Virus record (IMG/VR): IMGVR_UViG_3300045975_000025
Location: 1-37,943 of that record
Source: a virus
Length of the DNA stretch: 37,943 nt
Direction: 5' to 3' (one strand)
A model generated the notes under the pieces. That model searched no databases. It saw only the letters and a list, made by a program, of their open reading frames with translations, and was not told the DNA's origin. Within the stretch, counting starts at the first letter, position 1. Every line of letters begins with the position of its first letter. Shown piece after piece: positions 6,556 through 16,180 of the stretch. The position numbers and the translations under genes are program-made.

Positions 6556-9537
6556 CTATTGTACCTTGGGCCGGAGCAGATTCGCACGAGTCTCGTTGTA
6601 CTGCTTGAACGCCTCCGCCAGGTCCGGGTACTTACGGAGCATCGCGTCCTTGGCCCGAGCCTCGGCCTCGCGGATCGCCCCCAGCAGCATCCGCGCACGA
6701 CCCCCACGGGGCCCCGGCTGCTCGCGCTCGTAGATGGTCTTGTGGAGCGGATCGGTGACCATCCAATCAAGATGCTCCTTGAGCGTCTTCCCCGAGGTCG
6801 GGAACGGGATGGAATTCATCAGCTTCACGAGATCGCGGCGCTGGTGCGTGTCCATCTCCACGCCCCCGGCACTCCGGGTCCCCACAAACCACTCGTCCGG
6901 GTACTCCGGGCTGGCATCGTTGTCCACGAGAGCCTGGACGCCCGCCGAGGGCTTGATCGTCAGGTGCTTCGTGGGGAGCAGCGCATCCGCGACGCCCAAC
7001 TCCGCCTCGATGTCCTCGCCGCCGATGAGGCGAACGCGGGCCGGAAGGGTCATGGAACACCCCCAGGTCTTCTTGCAGGCTTGCTGGAGAACCCCGCGAG
7101 CTTCCCGCACCGTGTTGTCCACCAGCGCGGTGTTGGTCTGGTTGATGAAGTTGGGGACGAAGCTGGAGACCCAGCGGTCGAACATGTTGCCCCCAAACTT
7201 GTCAGGCTCCGAGATCGCCCGCGACATCTGCATCACCCCGGACATGAACGCGGGGTTCGTGATGTTCTTGGCGATGGCAGAGGCCGCGATGGAGACCGCC
7301 TCCTCGTAGCGAGCGAGTTCCGTGGCTGAGTGGCTGGAACGCCGGAGCACTTCGAGGTCCGCCGCCAAGCCCGCGACCTGGCCAAACACACCCAGCCGGG
7401 AAAACTGGATGTCCTGGTTGCCCACGCGCACGGAGTTGGGGAGCCCAACGTTGTGCTCAGCCTGAAACTGGACCTTCCGGTAGTCCTTTTCCCCGCCCCG
7501 GATCAGGTTGGCCGCCGCCATGCTGGTGAGCCCCGCCATCATAAACGACCCGAAGGCCGCCTTGGACAGTGCCTGCTCCCTGGCCATCCGCTGCGTGAGC
7601 GAGGCCCCCGGAGCCGCGCCCTCTTGGAGAATCTTCGCCTGCTCCGACATGACCTTCCGCAGCCCCGGCGCGTTGGCCAGGAATTCCACGGGCGTGTACT
7701 GGAGCGTCATCTTGGCGATGTTGACCGGGGTCCGGACGAAGGGCATGACGAAGGTGATGCCGGGCTGCTCCTCCCGCCAGTGGAGGAACGCCTGGCCACC
7801 CTTGCCGAGTTCCTTCTGGAGGGTTTTCTCGAACGAGTAGTCCAGCGCCCACTTGTGGACATCCGGGTAATCGGTGGCGTTGGTCGAGAATTCCCGGAAC
7901 AGGTCCTTGCGGCGCTTCGAGAACGCGGCTCCCTTGAGTCCCTCCGCCTCCGCCTGCTCCAGCGCCTTGCGGTAGGCGTACTGGTTGACGCCCATCCGGT
8001 AGAAGACCATCTTGAACGCCGCGTCCTCGGACATGAGCGCACGGGTCGGCATCCGGACAATCGCCTCGGCGGCGAAGTCCACGAAGCGACCAGCCAGGGA
8101 ATCCGGGGACACCCCAAGATTGGCCGCCGAAATCCCCTTCACCGGGAGGTCCACCTTCCCGGACATCCCGCCCTTGTTCATGCGCGACTGCTCCACGAAG
8201 CTCTGGCCCTGGGCCTTCTGAGCGAGGGTCGTGGAGACCTTGAGCGGGTCCATGGTCATGTCGCGGGTGAACGCATCCTGGCCAGACTTCATGGCGTTGA
8301 AGAACATCTCCGTGAAGTCCCCCCAGCCCTGAACGTAGCCCTTCATCAGCGCAGCGGATTCCCCGAGCCGGGTGCCTGAGCCGGGGATCAGCCCATAGAT
8401 CAGGGACTCCAGGGGAGCCGTGGTAGCCCGGATCGCGTTGTCCGCCATGTTGGCCACATGGGTCGAAGGAGCCGAGAGGATCGCGTTGATCCAGTACTCC
8501 TGGAGCATGTCGAGCCTGGTGACCCCCTGGCCGATGGCCCGCGCAAACTTCGCGGTCTTCACCGGGTCGTCCAGGGCCAGGAACATCTCCAGAAGCTCAC
8601 GGGGAGTGACCTTCCCAGGGGCTTGGGTCATCAACTCCCGGAGCATCTTCGCCTGAAGATTGATCGTGGCTGAGGGGTCATTCAGAATCCCCAGGCTCCG
8701 CCCGGACTCCGCCACAACCCCGAGCTTCTTGACCTCCGTGAGGCTGAGCAACTGAAGCTGCTTGAGGAACTCCTCGAACGGGGCATAGTTGCCCTGCTCC
8801 AGGCCAGTGAGCGCCGCGCGCGCAAGATTCGTGCCACGCTGGTGCGCCTGCTGCTGGAAGTGGATCAGCGTCGCAGAGGCCAGGTCGTCCATCGTGGTCC
8901 CAGCCGGGATTTCCCTGACCATATCCGGGTTGACACCCTTCGCCAACTCCTCAGCCTCGGCGTGGATCGGGTCGCGGGGACGGAACCCCCGACGCTGGGC
9001 CTCGATGTTGCCCTCAGAGAGGATCGTCTTCACCTCGTCCATGGTCATGGCGGTCTCGGCCTTCGCCAGGCCCTCCAGGCCAGGAGCGACGGTTCCCTTC
9101 GCCGCCTTGGCTGAGGCCCGACCCAGGAGGTCCTTGATCAGTGCCTTGATCCCCTTGTCCGCCACGCCCGCCAGCATGAACTCCACCGCCGCCTCCTCGG
9201 GGGCAGGCTGCTCCAGGATCGCCTGGGTGGTGTCCAGTTGGCCCTCCTGCGAGGGCATCGGCGTGGGCTCGGGGGCCCCAGGGGTCAGAGGCTGGGTCTG
9301 GCCCTCGGTCTGCTCGGCGGTGACCTCGGGACCAGGCAGAGGGTTCCCGAACTCATCGACCTGCTCCTGGTCCTCGGGGGCAGGCGGAGGACCCGCGACC
9401 GGCCCCTGGTCCTGGATCGGGGGCGGAGTGGACTCCAGCACCGGGTCGGCAGGGATTCCCCCGGTCTCACCGGCAGGCTCCGGCGTGTAGCTGATGGACA
9501 GTGACATCGGGACCGGCTGAACCGACTCGTCCGCCAT
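6556..9537 (-). CDS. Large internal virion (ejection) protein
   Basis: A 993-aa product, the longest in the window. The first ~110 residues are Pro/Glu/Gln-rich and probably disordered; the rest is largely helical. It contains WINAILSAPSTHVANMADNA near residue 340, a motif I associate with large injected/internal phage proteins (W[VI]NAxLSxPxTHxxN). Gene order (tail tubular B, gp13-like, gp14-like, then large proteins) places it where T7 has gp15/gp16, so it probably forms part of the core ejected into the host envelope. I see no lysozyme or transglycosylase active site. The start ATG follows AGAAAGG. It is followed at once by the lysis-region membrane genes. Confidence 0.75.
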   Translation of the reverse strand: MADESVQPVPMSLSISYTPEPAGETGGIPADPVLESTPPPIQDQGPVAGPPPAPEDQEQVDEFGNPLPGPEVTAEQTEGQTQPLTPGAPEPTPMPSQEGQLDTTQAILEQPAPEEAAVEFMLAGVADKGIKALIKDLLGRASAKAAKGTVAPGLEGLAKAETAMTMDEVKTILSEGNIEAQRRGFRPRDPIHAEAEELAKGVNPDMVREIPAGTTMDDLASATLIHFQQQAHQRGTNLARAALTGLEQGNYAPFEEFLKQLQLLSLTEVKKLGVVAESGRSLGILNDPSATINLQAKMLRELMTQAPGKVTPRELLEMFLALDDPVKTAKFARAIGQGVTRLDMLQEYWINAILSAPSTHVANMADNAIRATTAPLESLIYGLIPGSGTRLGESAALMKGYVQGWGDFTEMFFNAMKSGQDAFTRDMTMDPLKVSTTLAQKAQGQSFVEQSRMNKGGMSGKVDLPVKGISAANLGVSPDSLAGRFVDFAAEAIVRMPTRALMSEDAAFKMVFYRMGVNQYAYRKALEQAEAEGLKGAAFSKRRKDLFREFSTNATDYPDVHKWALDYSFEKTLQKELGKGGQAFLHWREEQPGITFVMPFVRTPVNIAKMTLQYTPVEFLANAPGLRKVMSEQAKILQEGAAPGASLTQRMAREQALSKAAFGSFMMAGLTSMAAANLIRGGEKDYRKVQFQAEHNVGLPNSVRVGNQDIQFSRLGVFGQVAGLAADLEVLRRSSHSATELARYEEAVSIAASAIAKNITNPAFMSGVMQMSRAISEPDKFGGNMFDRWVSSFVPNFINQTNTALVDNTVREARGVLQQACKKTWGCSMTLPARVRLIGGEDIEAELGVADALLPTKHLTIKPSAGVQALVDNDASPEYPDEWFVGTRSAGGVEMDTHQRRDLVKLMNSIPFPTSGKTLKEHLDWMVTDPLHKTIYEREQPGPRGGRARMLLGAIREAEARAKDAMLRKYPDLAEAFKQYNETRANLLRPKVQ

Positions 9538-9540
9538 GGA

Positions 9541-10680
9541 TTACCTTTCTCCCACGAGGGCTTCGAGTACAGCCCCCAGGCCGCCCTCAGCATAATGCTC
9601 CTTGGCGGCCCGAGCGAGCCAATCCGGCAGCAGGTACTCCAGGTCGGGCATCCCGCCCTGCTTGAGAATCTCGTCCTTGATCGCCTGCTCGACGTTGGGG
9701 TTCTTCAAGAGGTTCGACTTCCGGAACGTCTCGGCGTCGGACTTGGAGACCTGGAGCGACCGGAGCGGACCCGCCTGCGCGAAGGGCGCGACCATGCCCT
9801 CGGACTCACCGAAGTTGGCCGTGGGGCCCTTGACATCTCCGTGGCGGAACAGGGTCACCATCTCATCGGACGGCCCCATCACCGCCGACCCCCGCTGGCC
9901 CTGGGCCTCGGCAAACGCCTGGCGGATCGTCTCCCCGAGCTTGTTCATCTGGCCCCGCGTCTTGAGCATCTTGAGGCCCGACATCACCGCATCGACCCCC
10001 AGACCCGTGGCAGAGCCCAGAAAGGCGTTCTTGAGCCGGTTCTCCAACTCCGGGGCGTTCTTGTTCGTCCCCAGCCACTCGACCAGGGCCAACTGGCCCT
10101 CGGGGGAGAAGGCGTTGTAGGCGTCCCCGGCCAGGTTGGCGAGATTCCCGGCTTCGGGGTCCGAGGCGAAATCGGCCATGAAACCGGACAACGCGGCGGC
10201 CCCCTTGGTGCCCATCCCCGCGCCCTTCAAGGCTGAAGTGCCCGGAACGAACATGGACAAAAACTGACCCACGGGATGGCTGAGGGCCTGGACGGTGCCC
10301 ACGGGCTCCGTGACCGACCCCTCGCCCGTCCCCATCGCCTGCTTCCGCATCTTGAGCGCGCCCGCAGGGGTGGGCGCGAGTAGCTGAGCCACGTTCTCCC
10401 CCAGGCGCACGATGTCGTGCCCGGTCTGGAGGACCTGGCTGACCCCACCCTTAGCCAGTCCGGTGACCAGATCGCTCGGGGCGGCGGCCATGAACGAGCC
10501 CACCTTGCCCGCCGTCGAGAGCGCGGACTTCAACCCCGATTCGATCATCTGGTCGCCCGTCGGCACCCTGGGCAACGGCTGTGACGCCTGCCACTTAGCC
10601 CACTTCTCCTGCTCCTCCATCTGGAGGCTCGGGCTCTGGGTCAACTCCAGGCGCTTCTGAAGACTCTGGCCGAGGTCCAT
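9541..10680 (-). CDS. Internal virion / ejection protein
   Basis: The 379-aa product has a charged helical N-terminus (LQMEEQEKWAKWQASQPLPR), several Ala/Gly-rich hydrophobic helices in the middle (for example GTKGAAALSGFMADFA) that could insert into membrane, and a segment PELENRLKNAFLGSATGLGV seen in phage ejection-type proteins. It is packed between two other presumed core proteins with 2-3 nt gaps. Role by context: structural protein delivered with the DNA. No enzymatic motif seen. Confidence 0.65.
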   Translation of the reverse strand: MDLGQSLQKRLELTQSPSLQMEEQEKWAKWQASQPLPRVPTGDQMIESGLKSALSTAGKVGSFMAAAPSDLVTGLAKGGVSQVLQTGHDIVRLGENVAQLLAPTPAGALKMRKQAMGTGEGSVTEPVGTVQALSHPVGQFLSMFVPGTSALKGAGMGTKGAAALSGFMADFASDPEAGNLANLAGDAYNAFSPEGQLALVEWLGTNKNAPELENRLKNAFLGSATGLGVDAVMSGLKMLKTRGQMNKLGETIRQAFAEAQGQRGSAVMGPSDEMVTLFRHGDVKGPTANFGESEGMVAPFAQAGPLRSLQVSKSDAETFRKSNLLKNPNVEQAIKDEILKQGGMPDLEYLLPDWLARAAKEHYAEGGLGAVLEALVGER

Positions 10681-10682
10681 GG

Positions 10683-12410
10683 CTACTCTCCCTGGGGGCC
10701 ACGCACCTTCGCGCCCCCCTTACCCGAGAACACACCCTTCACGCGGTCCATGAGGCCGGGGCCCGACTGCTCCGCAGGCTTCTCGGGACCCTGGGCTTCC
10801 CCACCCGACTTCTCCCGGAGCGAGCGAATCCAGCGCATCTGGACCAGATAGAAGTCCCCAGCCTGGCGCGTGATGGCATTGGTCTGGATGTCCCGGACCA
10901 CCTTGTTCTCGTCCATGTCCTGGTAGCGCTGGGGAAGCTGGGAGTGAAGCAGACCGGGGTCCAGGGCTCCCTTGAGATGATCCGAGTTGCGCTTCAACAC
11001 CTGGGAGACCAACTCCGGCAGGTCCGCCTCCTTGTCCTTGCCCGCCAGGCGCGAGAACTCAATGGCGGCCCGGTCGGCGATCCCCGCGATCCGGGGGTCC
11101 CGGACAAACGCCGAGGTCTGGGTGTTCAACTGACCCTTGATGAACCGAGCCCAGCCCCTGACATCATCCCGCCGCTCCTTCTCCTCGGGGGTCTGGGGGG
11201 TCTTCTTCGCCTGGAACCAGGCCCGCAGCACCTCGTCCTTGAACTCCGGACGAAGCGTGGAGTTGACGATCTCCGTATTGGAGACCTCACCCAGCAGCGC
11301 CTTGTTCAGCCACTCCGCCTTCTGGTTGTGCTCCTCCGGCGTCGCAGGCTGCGTCTTCTCGCCCCGATCCCGGATGGACTGATAGGCGCGGGCGTTGTCC
11401 TGGATACCGTTGATCCGGTGGCCAAGAGTGCGGGAGTACTTGTTGGTGACCTGCAAGACATCCTCGATGGAGTGCTTGGCAGTCTTGCCGTCCAACTCGA
11501 ACTCCTCGCCACGCGAGGCGCGCTCGATGGCGGAGTACATCTCGCCCGCCATGGCGTCCACTTCCTCGTTGAAGACCCGGCGCTGCTCGGCGGCCTTGGT
11601 GTTGGCCGTGGTGAGCCGCCGCGAGTACTCCTCCCGCAGCATGGAAGTCACCGCGAGACGGCGCTCGGGGCTGAGGCCCTCGTAGCGCGGGTCCTGGCCC
11701 ATCTCCATCGCCTTGGTGGCGTTCCACATGACCGCCGTGCCTTCGGGGTCGTTCTCAGCCGGGACCGCCTGGACCGCCTGGCGATAGGCCCGAGTGCCCC
11801 AGATGGAATCGCGGGCCTTCTGCTCCATCAGCACCCGGTCCTTCTTGGACAGTCCACCCGCAGCCAGCGACTTGTCCATGCGCTGGGTGAGCGACTCCCA
11901 CTCCTTGGTGAACGTGGCGTCGTCCATCAGGTACTCGAACTTCCCAAGCTTCTCGGTCTCCGCCACGACATCCGACTTCTCGCGGTCCACGAAGGCTTTG
12001 TTCTGGACCCCGAAGGAGTGCTTCAACCGCTCCGTGCGGAACCCCGAGGCCCGCTTGAGGAACTTGTCGGCCAGCATCGGGTCCTTCACGTCGGACATCA
12101 GCTTGGTCACGGACTGGTTGAAGAAATCCGTGTGCTGGGCGACATGGGCATCCGGATCGGCGGTCTTCTCCTTCTCGCCCTCCCAGGTGTAGACCGCCTC
12201 CTGGAGGAGCCGGAACTTCTCGTTGGCCTCGGCATCGGTGCGGAGGTCCCGACGCTTGTCCAGCGTCTGCTTGAAGCCGAGCGCGGTCTCCAGGAGTACC
12301 TTGCCCCCAGCCATGAGCGCCTCAGCCTGGGGGTTCCGGCCGCTGGGCGTAGGGGTCTCCGGGGTGGCGACATCCACCCGGCCCACTCCGTACCGAGGAA
12401 GCTGAGGCAT
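10683..12410 (-). CDS. Internal virion protein, long helical (gp15-like position)
   Basis: The 575-aa product begins MPQLPRYGVGRVDVATPETP and is then almost wholly charged helix. I chose the ATG at 12410, just after the upstream stop and with GAGAAAGGGG before it; the frame is open further but only inside the next gene. This pattern (Pro-rich start, then hundreds of residues of coiled-coil-like helix such as DKRRDLRTDAEANEKFRLLQ) is common in podovirus internal core proteins and tail tip/injection proteins. Order relative to the gp14-like gene fits the T7 gp15 position. No enzymatic motif. Confidence 0.65.
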   Translation of the reverse strand: MPQLPRYGVGRVDVATPETPTPSGRNPQAEALMAGGKVLLETALGFKQTLDKRRDLRTDAEANEKFRLLQEAVYTWEGEKEKTADPDAHVAQHTDFFNQSVTKLMSDVKDPMLADKFLKRASGFRTERLKHSFGVQNKAFVDREKSDVVAETEKLGKFEYLMDDATFTKEWESLTQRMDKSLAAGGLSKKDRVLMEQKARDSIWGTRAYRQAVQAVPAENDPEGTAVMWNATKAMEMGQDPRYEGLSPERRLAVTSMLREEYSRRLTTANTKAAEQRRVFNEEVDAMAGEMYSAIERASRGEEFELDGKTAKHSIEDVLQVTNKYSRTLGHRINGIQDNARAYQSIRDRGEKTQPATPEEHNQKAEWLNKALLGEVSNTEIVNSTLRPEFKDEVLRAWFQAKKTPQTPEEKERRDDVRGWARFIKGQLNTQTSAFVRDPRIAGIADRAAIEFSRLAGKDKEADLPELVSQVLKRNSDHLKGALDPGLLHSQLPQRYQDMDENKVVRDIQTNAITRQAGDFYLVQMRWIRSLREKSGGEAQGPEKPAEQSGPGLMDRVKGVFSGKGGAKVRGPQGE

Positions 12411-12411
12411 C

Positions 12412-13065
12412 CTAGCCCCTTTCTCCGGCGCGATACGCCTGGTACGCAGCCGAGGAGGTCCCGCCACCCCCGCCACCCGTGAGACCTCCCGCCGCACTCA
12501 ATCCACCACCCGTCATGCTGGCCCCCGCGCCCCCGCCGAAGCCTCCAGCAATGCTCCCCGCCGACTGGAGCAGAGAAATCCCCGCGTTCATCGCGGGATT
12601 GATCTTGCCCGCCTCACGCTTGGAGAGATACGCCTGGTACTTCTTGGAGCGCTCCTCCAGGCGATAGCCGTACTGGACGTTTTGGGCCTCCATCTCCGCG
12701 TTGGTGGCGAAGTCCAACTCAGCCAGGAGACTGGAGCCCTCCCGCGCGACCACGCCCGCACCCGCCGCGCGAGCCGCGAAGGACTCTTGCAGCGCCCGGT
12801 CCTTCCGACGCTGGTTGGCCGCAGCCGCCTGACCCGCCGCAGCGGCAGCCTCGGCATCGGCTTCCTGAGCCTTGGCCTGGGCCTTGAGGGCATCCTGCTG
12901 AGACTCGGCAGCCGAGTAGGCTCCATAGGCAGAGGCCGCCGCCGCGATGGCCGCCACGGCCAGCACCGCGATCTCCGCCCCGGTGCCGCCAGAGATGGCG
13001 CGGAGCCTCTCCCCCTGGGGGCCGTACCACCAGCCGTCCCGGAGAACCCAGCCCTCAAAGATCAT
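12412..13065 (-). CDS. gp14-like internal virion protein
   Basis: The 217-aa product has a hydrophobic Ala-rich segment near residues 29-50 (AEIAVLAVAAIAAAASAYGA), a long Ala/Gln helix (SQQDALKAQAKAQEADAEAA), then a conserved-looking RRKDRALQESFAARAAGAGV region and a Gly/Ser-rich tail. This architecture is that of the T7 gp14 group of internal virion proteins that form the outer-membrane-inserting part of the ejection channel. GAGG lies eight bases before the ATG. The start overlaps the GNAT-like gene by 11 nt. Confidence 0.75.
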   Translation of the reverse strand: MIFEGWVLRDGWWYGPQGERLRAISGGTGAEIAVLAVAAIAAAASAYGAYSAAESQQDALKAQAKAQEADAEAAAAAGQAAAANQRRKDRALQESFAARAAGAGVVAREGSSLLAELDFATNAEMEAQNVQYGYRLEERSKKYQAYLSKREAGKINPAMNAGISLLQSAGSIAGGFGGGAGASMTGGGLSAAGGLTGGGGGGTSSAAYQAYRAGERG

Positions 13066-13504
13066 CGAAGAACCTCACGTAGACCACCATGTCTTCGCCC
13101 ATGACACCGTAGCGGCGCATGACGCCTTCCTTCTCGAAGCCCAGATGATCCGTCACCCAGCCATGCGAAACCGTAAAGGAATCCCGCACTAGCACTTGTA
13201 GTCGCCGGACCTTCAAGGCCCTAGCTGTGCCAATCATAGCCCGCTTCACCGTCCGATGGAAGAAGGCGTAATGGCCCTTGACACCAGGCCCGGCGATCAC
13301 CCAGCCCTCTCCGAGCCCCCGGTAGGGGACCACGATCCCACCGGCAGCGATGAACCGCCCGTTGCAGAACCCGCTCCAGCCGGGGTGCTGCTCGTAGATC
13401 GAGATGGCCTGCTGCCCGATCAGGAGCGCGTGGCCCCGCTCCAGCCAGGCGATCTCAGCCACATGGGCGGCCTTGAAGGGCACCAACTCGTGGTGGCAGG
13501 GCAC
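13055..13504 (-). CDS. GNAT-fold / T7 gp13-like protein
   Basis: The 149-aa product starts at a GTG that overlaps the tail tubular B stop by one base (TAGTG), with GAGG upstream. Its C-terminal half, HGWVTDHLGFEKEGVMRRYG followed by GEDMVVYVRF, is the typical end of a GNAT acyltransferase-like fold. T7-like phages encode gp13 (DUF2833-type, GNAT-like) in this same position between tail tubular B and gp14. In T7, gp13 is needed for proper virion assembly; enzymatic activity is not shown here. The usual acetyl-CoA loop (R/Q-x-x-G-x-G/A) is not obvious, so a structural role is as likely. Confidence 0.75.
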   Translation of the reverse strand: MPCHHELVPFKAAHVAEIAWLERGHALLIGQQAISIYEQHPGWSGFCNGRFIAAGGIVVPYRGLGEGWVIAGPGVKGHYAFFHRTVKRAMIGTARALKVRRLQVLVRDSFTVSHGWVTDHLGFEKEGVMRRYGVMGEDMVVYVRFFDDL

Positions 13505-16179
13505 TACGGGGCCTCGCCGTCGTCCATCACGTAGGAGTACCCAACCCCCAGCACCACCATCCCGAAGGGCTGGGTCTGGCGGATCGTTACCTGGCCCTCC
13601 CGGTCCCAGCCCAGGTTCACCTTGCGGAAGTCCCGGATGCGGCTGACGAAATCCGTGGGGACCTCCTCGTCCTCCACGAACATCCCCGGCCCGTGGGAGC
13701 AGTAGAACCGGACGTACACCGCGTTCGAGCGCTTGCGCCGGAACATCGCGGTTCCCTGGGGGCCAGCCAACTCCTGGCGGAGCGTCTTGATCTCGGTCTC
13801 GTAGTGGAGTCCGACCTCCACACGGTACGCCGGGCCAGGGAGCGACACGAACCCGCTCGCCACCGTGGTGGTGAAGTACTGCTCGGGCCGCGAGCCCTGG
13901 ACGAACCCCCGCTGGAACGCCGACTCCTGGAACGCCGAGGCCGGGGCCCACTTCACGTCCACCTCCATGCCTTCCAGGTGGCTGAGGCCCGCAAGGGCAT
14001 CAATGGCCGCCGTCCCATCCGCCCCACCCTCGTAGTTGAGCGCGGCGTCGGTGTTCAGTTGCCCATCGAACACCTCGATGAACCGCTTGGTGAAGTCCCC
14101 CACCTCCCGCTCGACCACGGTCCAGACTTCATCGGCGTCCCCGCACATGCCGGGGATCACGCAGACCGCCTTGTAGTCGCCCTGGGTCTCGTAGCGGGTC
14201 CAGGCCACCACGTTCTCCGGGCGCTCGTAGGAGCAGACGTTCAGGCCCCCGTCAGCCGAGACCGCAAAGAGGAAAGAGTCCGGCGCGGAGGCCCGAGCGA
14301 AGTCCACGATGCCCTCCCGGAAGCGATGCTCCGCGAGGATCGTGAGGTCCGGCGCGTTGTACGAGTCGGTTTCATACGCGAAGGAGAGTTCCCGAATCTG
14401 CCGCCCACCGCGCTGTAGAAAGAGAACCGCATTGCCCGCCCGAAGCGCGTCCACATTGAAGTCTGAGCCGTAGGCCGCTTCCGTGGTGACCGTGACGTTG
14501 GTTGCGGTGATCGAGGACTCGTTGCCCCCGGCCATCTTGAATTCCGAGCCGATGGTGCCGATCAGGAAATTCCGGATCGACTTCATCCAGCGAATCAGGT
14601 CCACCGTGTTGGACGCGATGGTGAACTCCACCGAGTCGTCGTCGTTGGGACCCGCCGCGAAGTTCTCGAAGTCCGCGACGGCAGACCCCCAGATGGTCTG
14701 CGGACGGGCCCGCGAGGAGGCAAACCAGAGACGCTGCTCGAAGAACGTCACCACACCAGGGAACCCCTGGGTGGAAGACCACGCAGCACTCTCCAGGGTC
14801 CAAGCACCCGCCACCCCAGAGGTGGACGAGGGGACGGTGAGGATGCGGGCCGTGACCACCGTGGCAGAGGTAAAGGCCGTGATCTCAAGGAGTCCGCTGT
14901 TGACCTTGATGAACCCCCCGACATCGCTGGTCCGGAAGGAGTCGAGGGCGGCGGTCACCGTGATGAGCGAATCCACGGGCTCCTTGGCGGAGAGCGTGAT
15001 CGCGGACGAGGGGCTGCCCACCAACTCCCAGGACCCCGAGCCGATGGGGTCGGTATTGATGAATTGCTGAATGATATCCACGGTGACCTGCGTCGCCGAG
15101 TCCACCGTCTTGATGATCGCCACCCCGCCACGGGACCGGATGGTCTTGTTGACATCCCCATCGAGGAATGCCGCAACATCCGTGGTGAAGACGATGTTCG
15201 CGCCGCTGGTCGCCCCGATGGTCAGGGTCGCCGAGGGGGCCAGGGGGGTCTCCTGGCTGGGCACCGGCTGGAAGGCGATGATCTGGAGCGTCCAGGTGGT
15301 GTCGCTCAGCCGGGTGAGCTTCCGGGGATCATGGTCCGGGTGCGCGATGTACAGCGTGTCCGCCGACTGCGTGAAGCGAAGCTGCGGGATGTCCTCGTTG
15401 GTGTACGGGGTGGTCAACTCGATCACGTCCGAGAGTTGGACCACGACATCATCCACACGGGTCTCGGTGCTCACCGAGGAGTTGTAGAACAGCAGCGTGG
15501 CCTCGGTGGTCGTGGGGATGAACGCCACCCGGTAGGAACCCGGAGCCAGCGCCTGACGGGCGACCAAATCCTCGCCCCCCGGCGCGGTGCCCAGCGAGAA
15601 GATCGCGGGCGCGTTGTCGATCCGGAATTCCGCGATGTAGCGCTCGCCGACCTCCAGGCCGGTGATCGTCTGCATCAGCGTGGCGTCACCCAGCCCCGCA
15701 CCCACCGCCAGGCTGGCGTAGCCGCCCCCATCAGTGACCGACCCCGACCCCGTGCTGTCCGTGTCCCAGCCCGTGAGGCCCGACGAGAAGTCCCCGTTGG
15801 TGATGAAGCTATCTCCCACGCCCTCGCCGAACAGCGGAGCCCGGTTCCGGAAGAACCGGATGTACTGGTGGCCAAACTCCAGCACATACGCCTGGTCGAT
15901 GTTGAACACGAAGGGAACCAGCCGGGTCTGGAGACTCCCGGCAGGATTCACCTGGAAGGCATCGACCTGGAAGGCCCCAAACTGGAAGGCGGAGTAAAAG
16001 GGCTTGGCCTCCGCGATGTACTGAGACCCCGCGCGCCGGGCACAGCCACCCGACACCTTCACCACGCAGTTGAGCAGCAACTCCGCGCCATTCCGGTACT
16101 TGTCGAAGTCGGAACGCGCGAACAGGAAGGGGCTCAACTCACCCCCGGTGAGACCCGTCTGGAAGGCCCGGACGCCCAT
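13504..16179 (-). CDS. Tail tubular protein B (nozzle)
   Basis: The 891-aa product starts MGVRAFQTGLTGGELSPFLF, then SDFDKYRNGAELLLNCVVKV and GGCARRAGSQYIA, the conserved N-terminal signature of T7 gp12-type tail tubular B proteins (GGELSP, ARxDxxxYxxG, GGxxRRxG). The body is beta-rich. It would form the hexameric nozzle of the short tail. An Ala/Phe-Gln repeat near residues 62-80 (SAFQFGAFQVDAFQVNPAGS) is notable. It lies between tail tubular A and the gp13-like gene, as in T7. Confidence 0.9.
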   Translation of the reverse strand: MGVRAFQTGLTGGELSPFLFARSDFDKYRNGAELLLNCVVKVSGGCARRAGSQYIAEAKPFYSAFQFGAFQVDAFQVNPAGSLQTRLVPFVFNIDQAYVLEFGHQYIRFFRNRAPLFGEGVGDSFITNGDFSSGLTGWDTDSTGSGSVTDGGGYASLAVGAGLGDATLMQTITGLEVGERYIAEFRIDNAPAIFSLGTAPGGEDLVARQALAPGSYRVAFIPTTTEATLLFYNSSVSTETRVDDVVVQLSDVIELTTPYTNEDIPQLRFTQSADTLYIAHPDHDPRKLTRLSDTTWTLQIIAFQPVPSQETPLAPSATLTIGATSGANIVFTTDVAAFLDGDVNKTIRSRGGVAIIKTVDSATQVTVDIIQQFINTDPIGSGSWELVGSPSSAITLSAKEPVDSLITVTAALDSFRTSDVGGFIKVNSGLLEITAFTSATVVTARILTVPSSTSGVAGAWTLESAAWSSTQGFPGVVTFFEQRLWFASSRARPQTIWGSAVADFENFAAGPNDDDSVEFTIASNTVDLIRWMKSIRNFLIGTIGSEFKMAGGNESSITATNVTVTTEAAYGSDFNVDALRAGNAVLFLQRGGRQIRELSFAYETDSYNAPDLTILAEHRFREGIVDFARASAPDSFLFAVSADGGLNVCSYERPENVVAWTRYETQGDYKAVCVIPGMCGDADEVWTVVEREVGDFTKRFIEVFDGQLNTDAALNYEGGADGTAAIDALAGLSHLEGMEVDVKWAPASAFQESAFQRGFVQGSRPEQYFTTTVASGFVSLPGPAYRVEVGLHYETEIKTLRQELAGPQGTAMFRRKRSNAVYVRFYCSHGPGMFVEDEEVPTDFVSRIRDFRKVNLGWDREGQVTIRQTQPFGMVVLGVGYSYVMDDGEAP

Positions 16180-16180
16180 G

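Noticed and set aside
6556-9537. Lytic transglycosylase domain in the large ejection protein
   Set aside because: No Glu-centred SLT motif or other muralytic signature was visible.
10944-12482. 512-aa plus-strand ORF
   Set aside because: Antisense to the long helical ejection protein; Leu/Gly/Arg-rich and without ribosome site.
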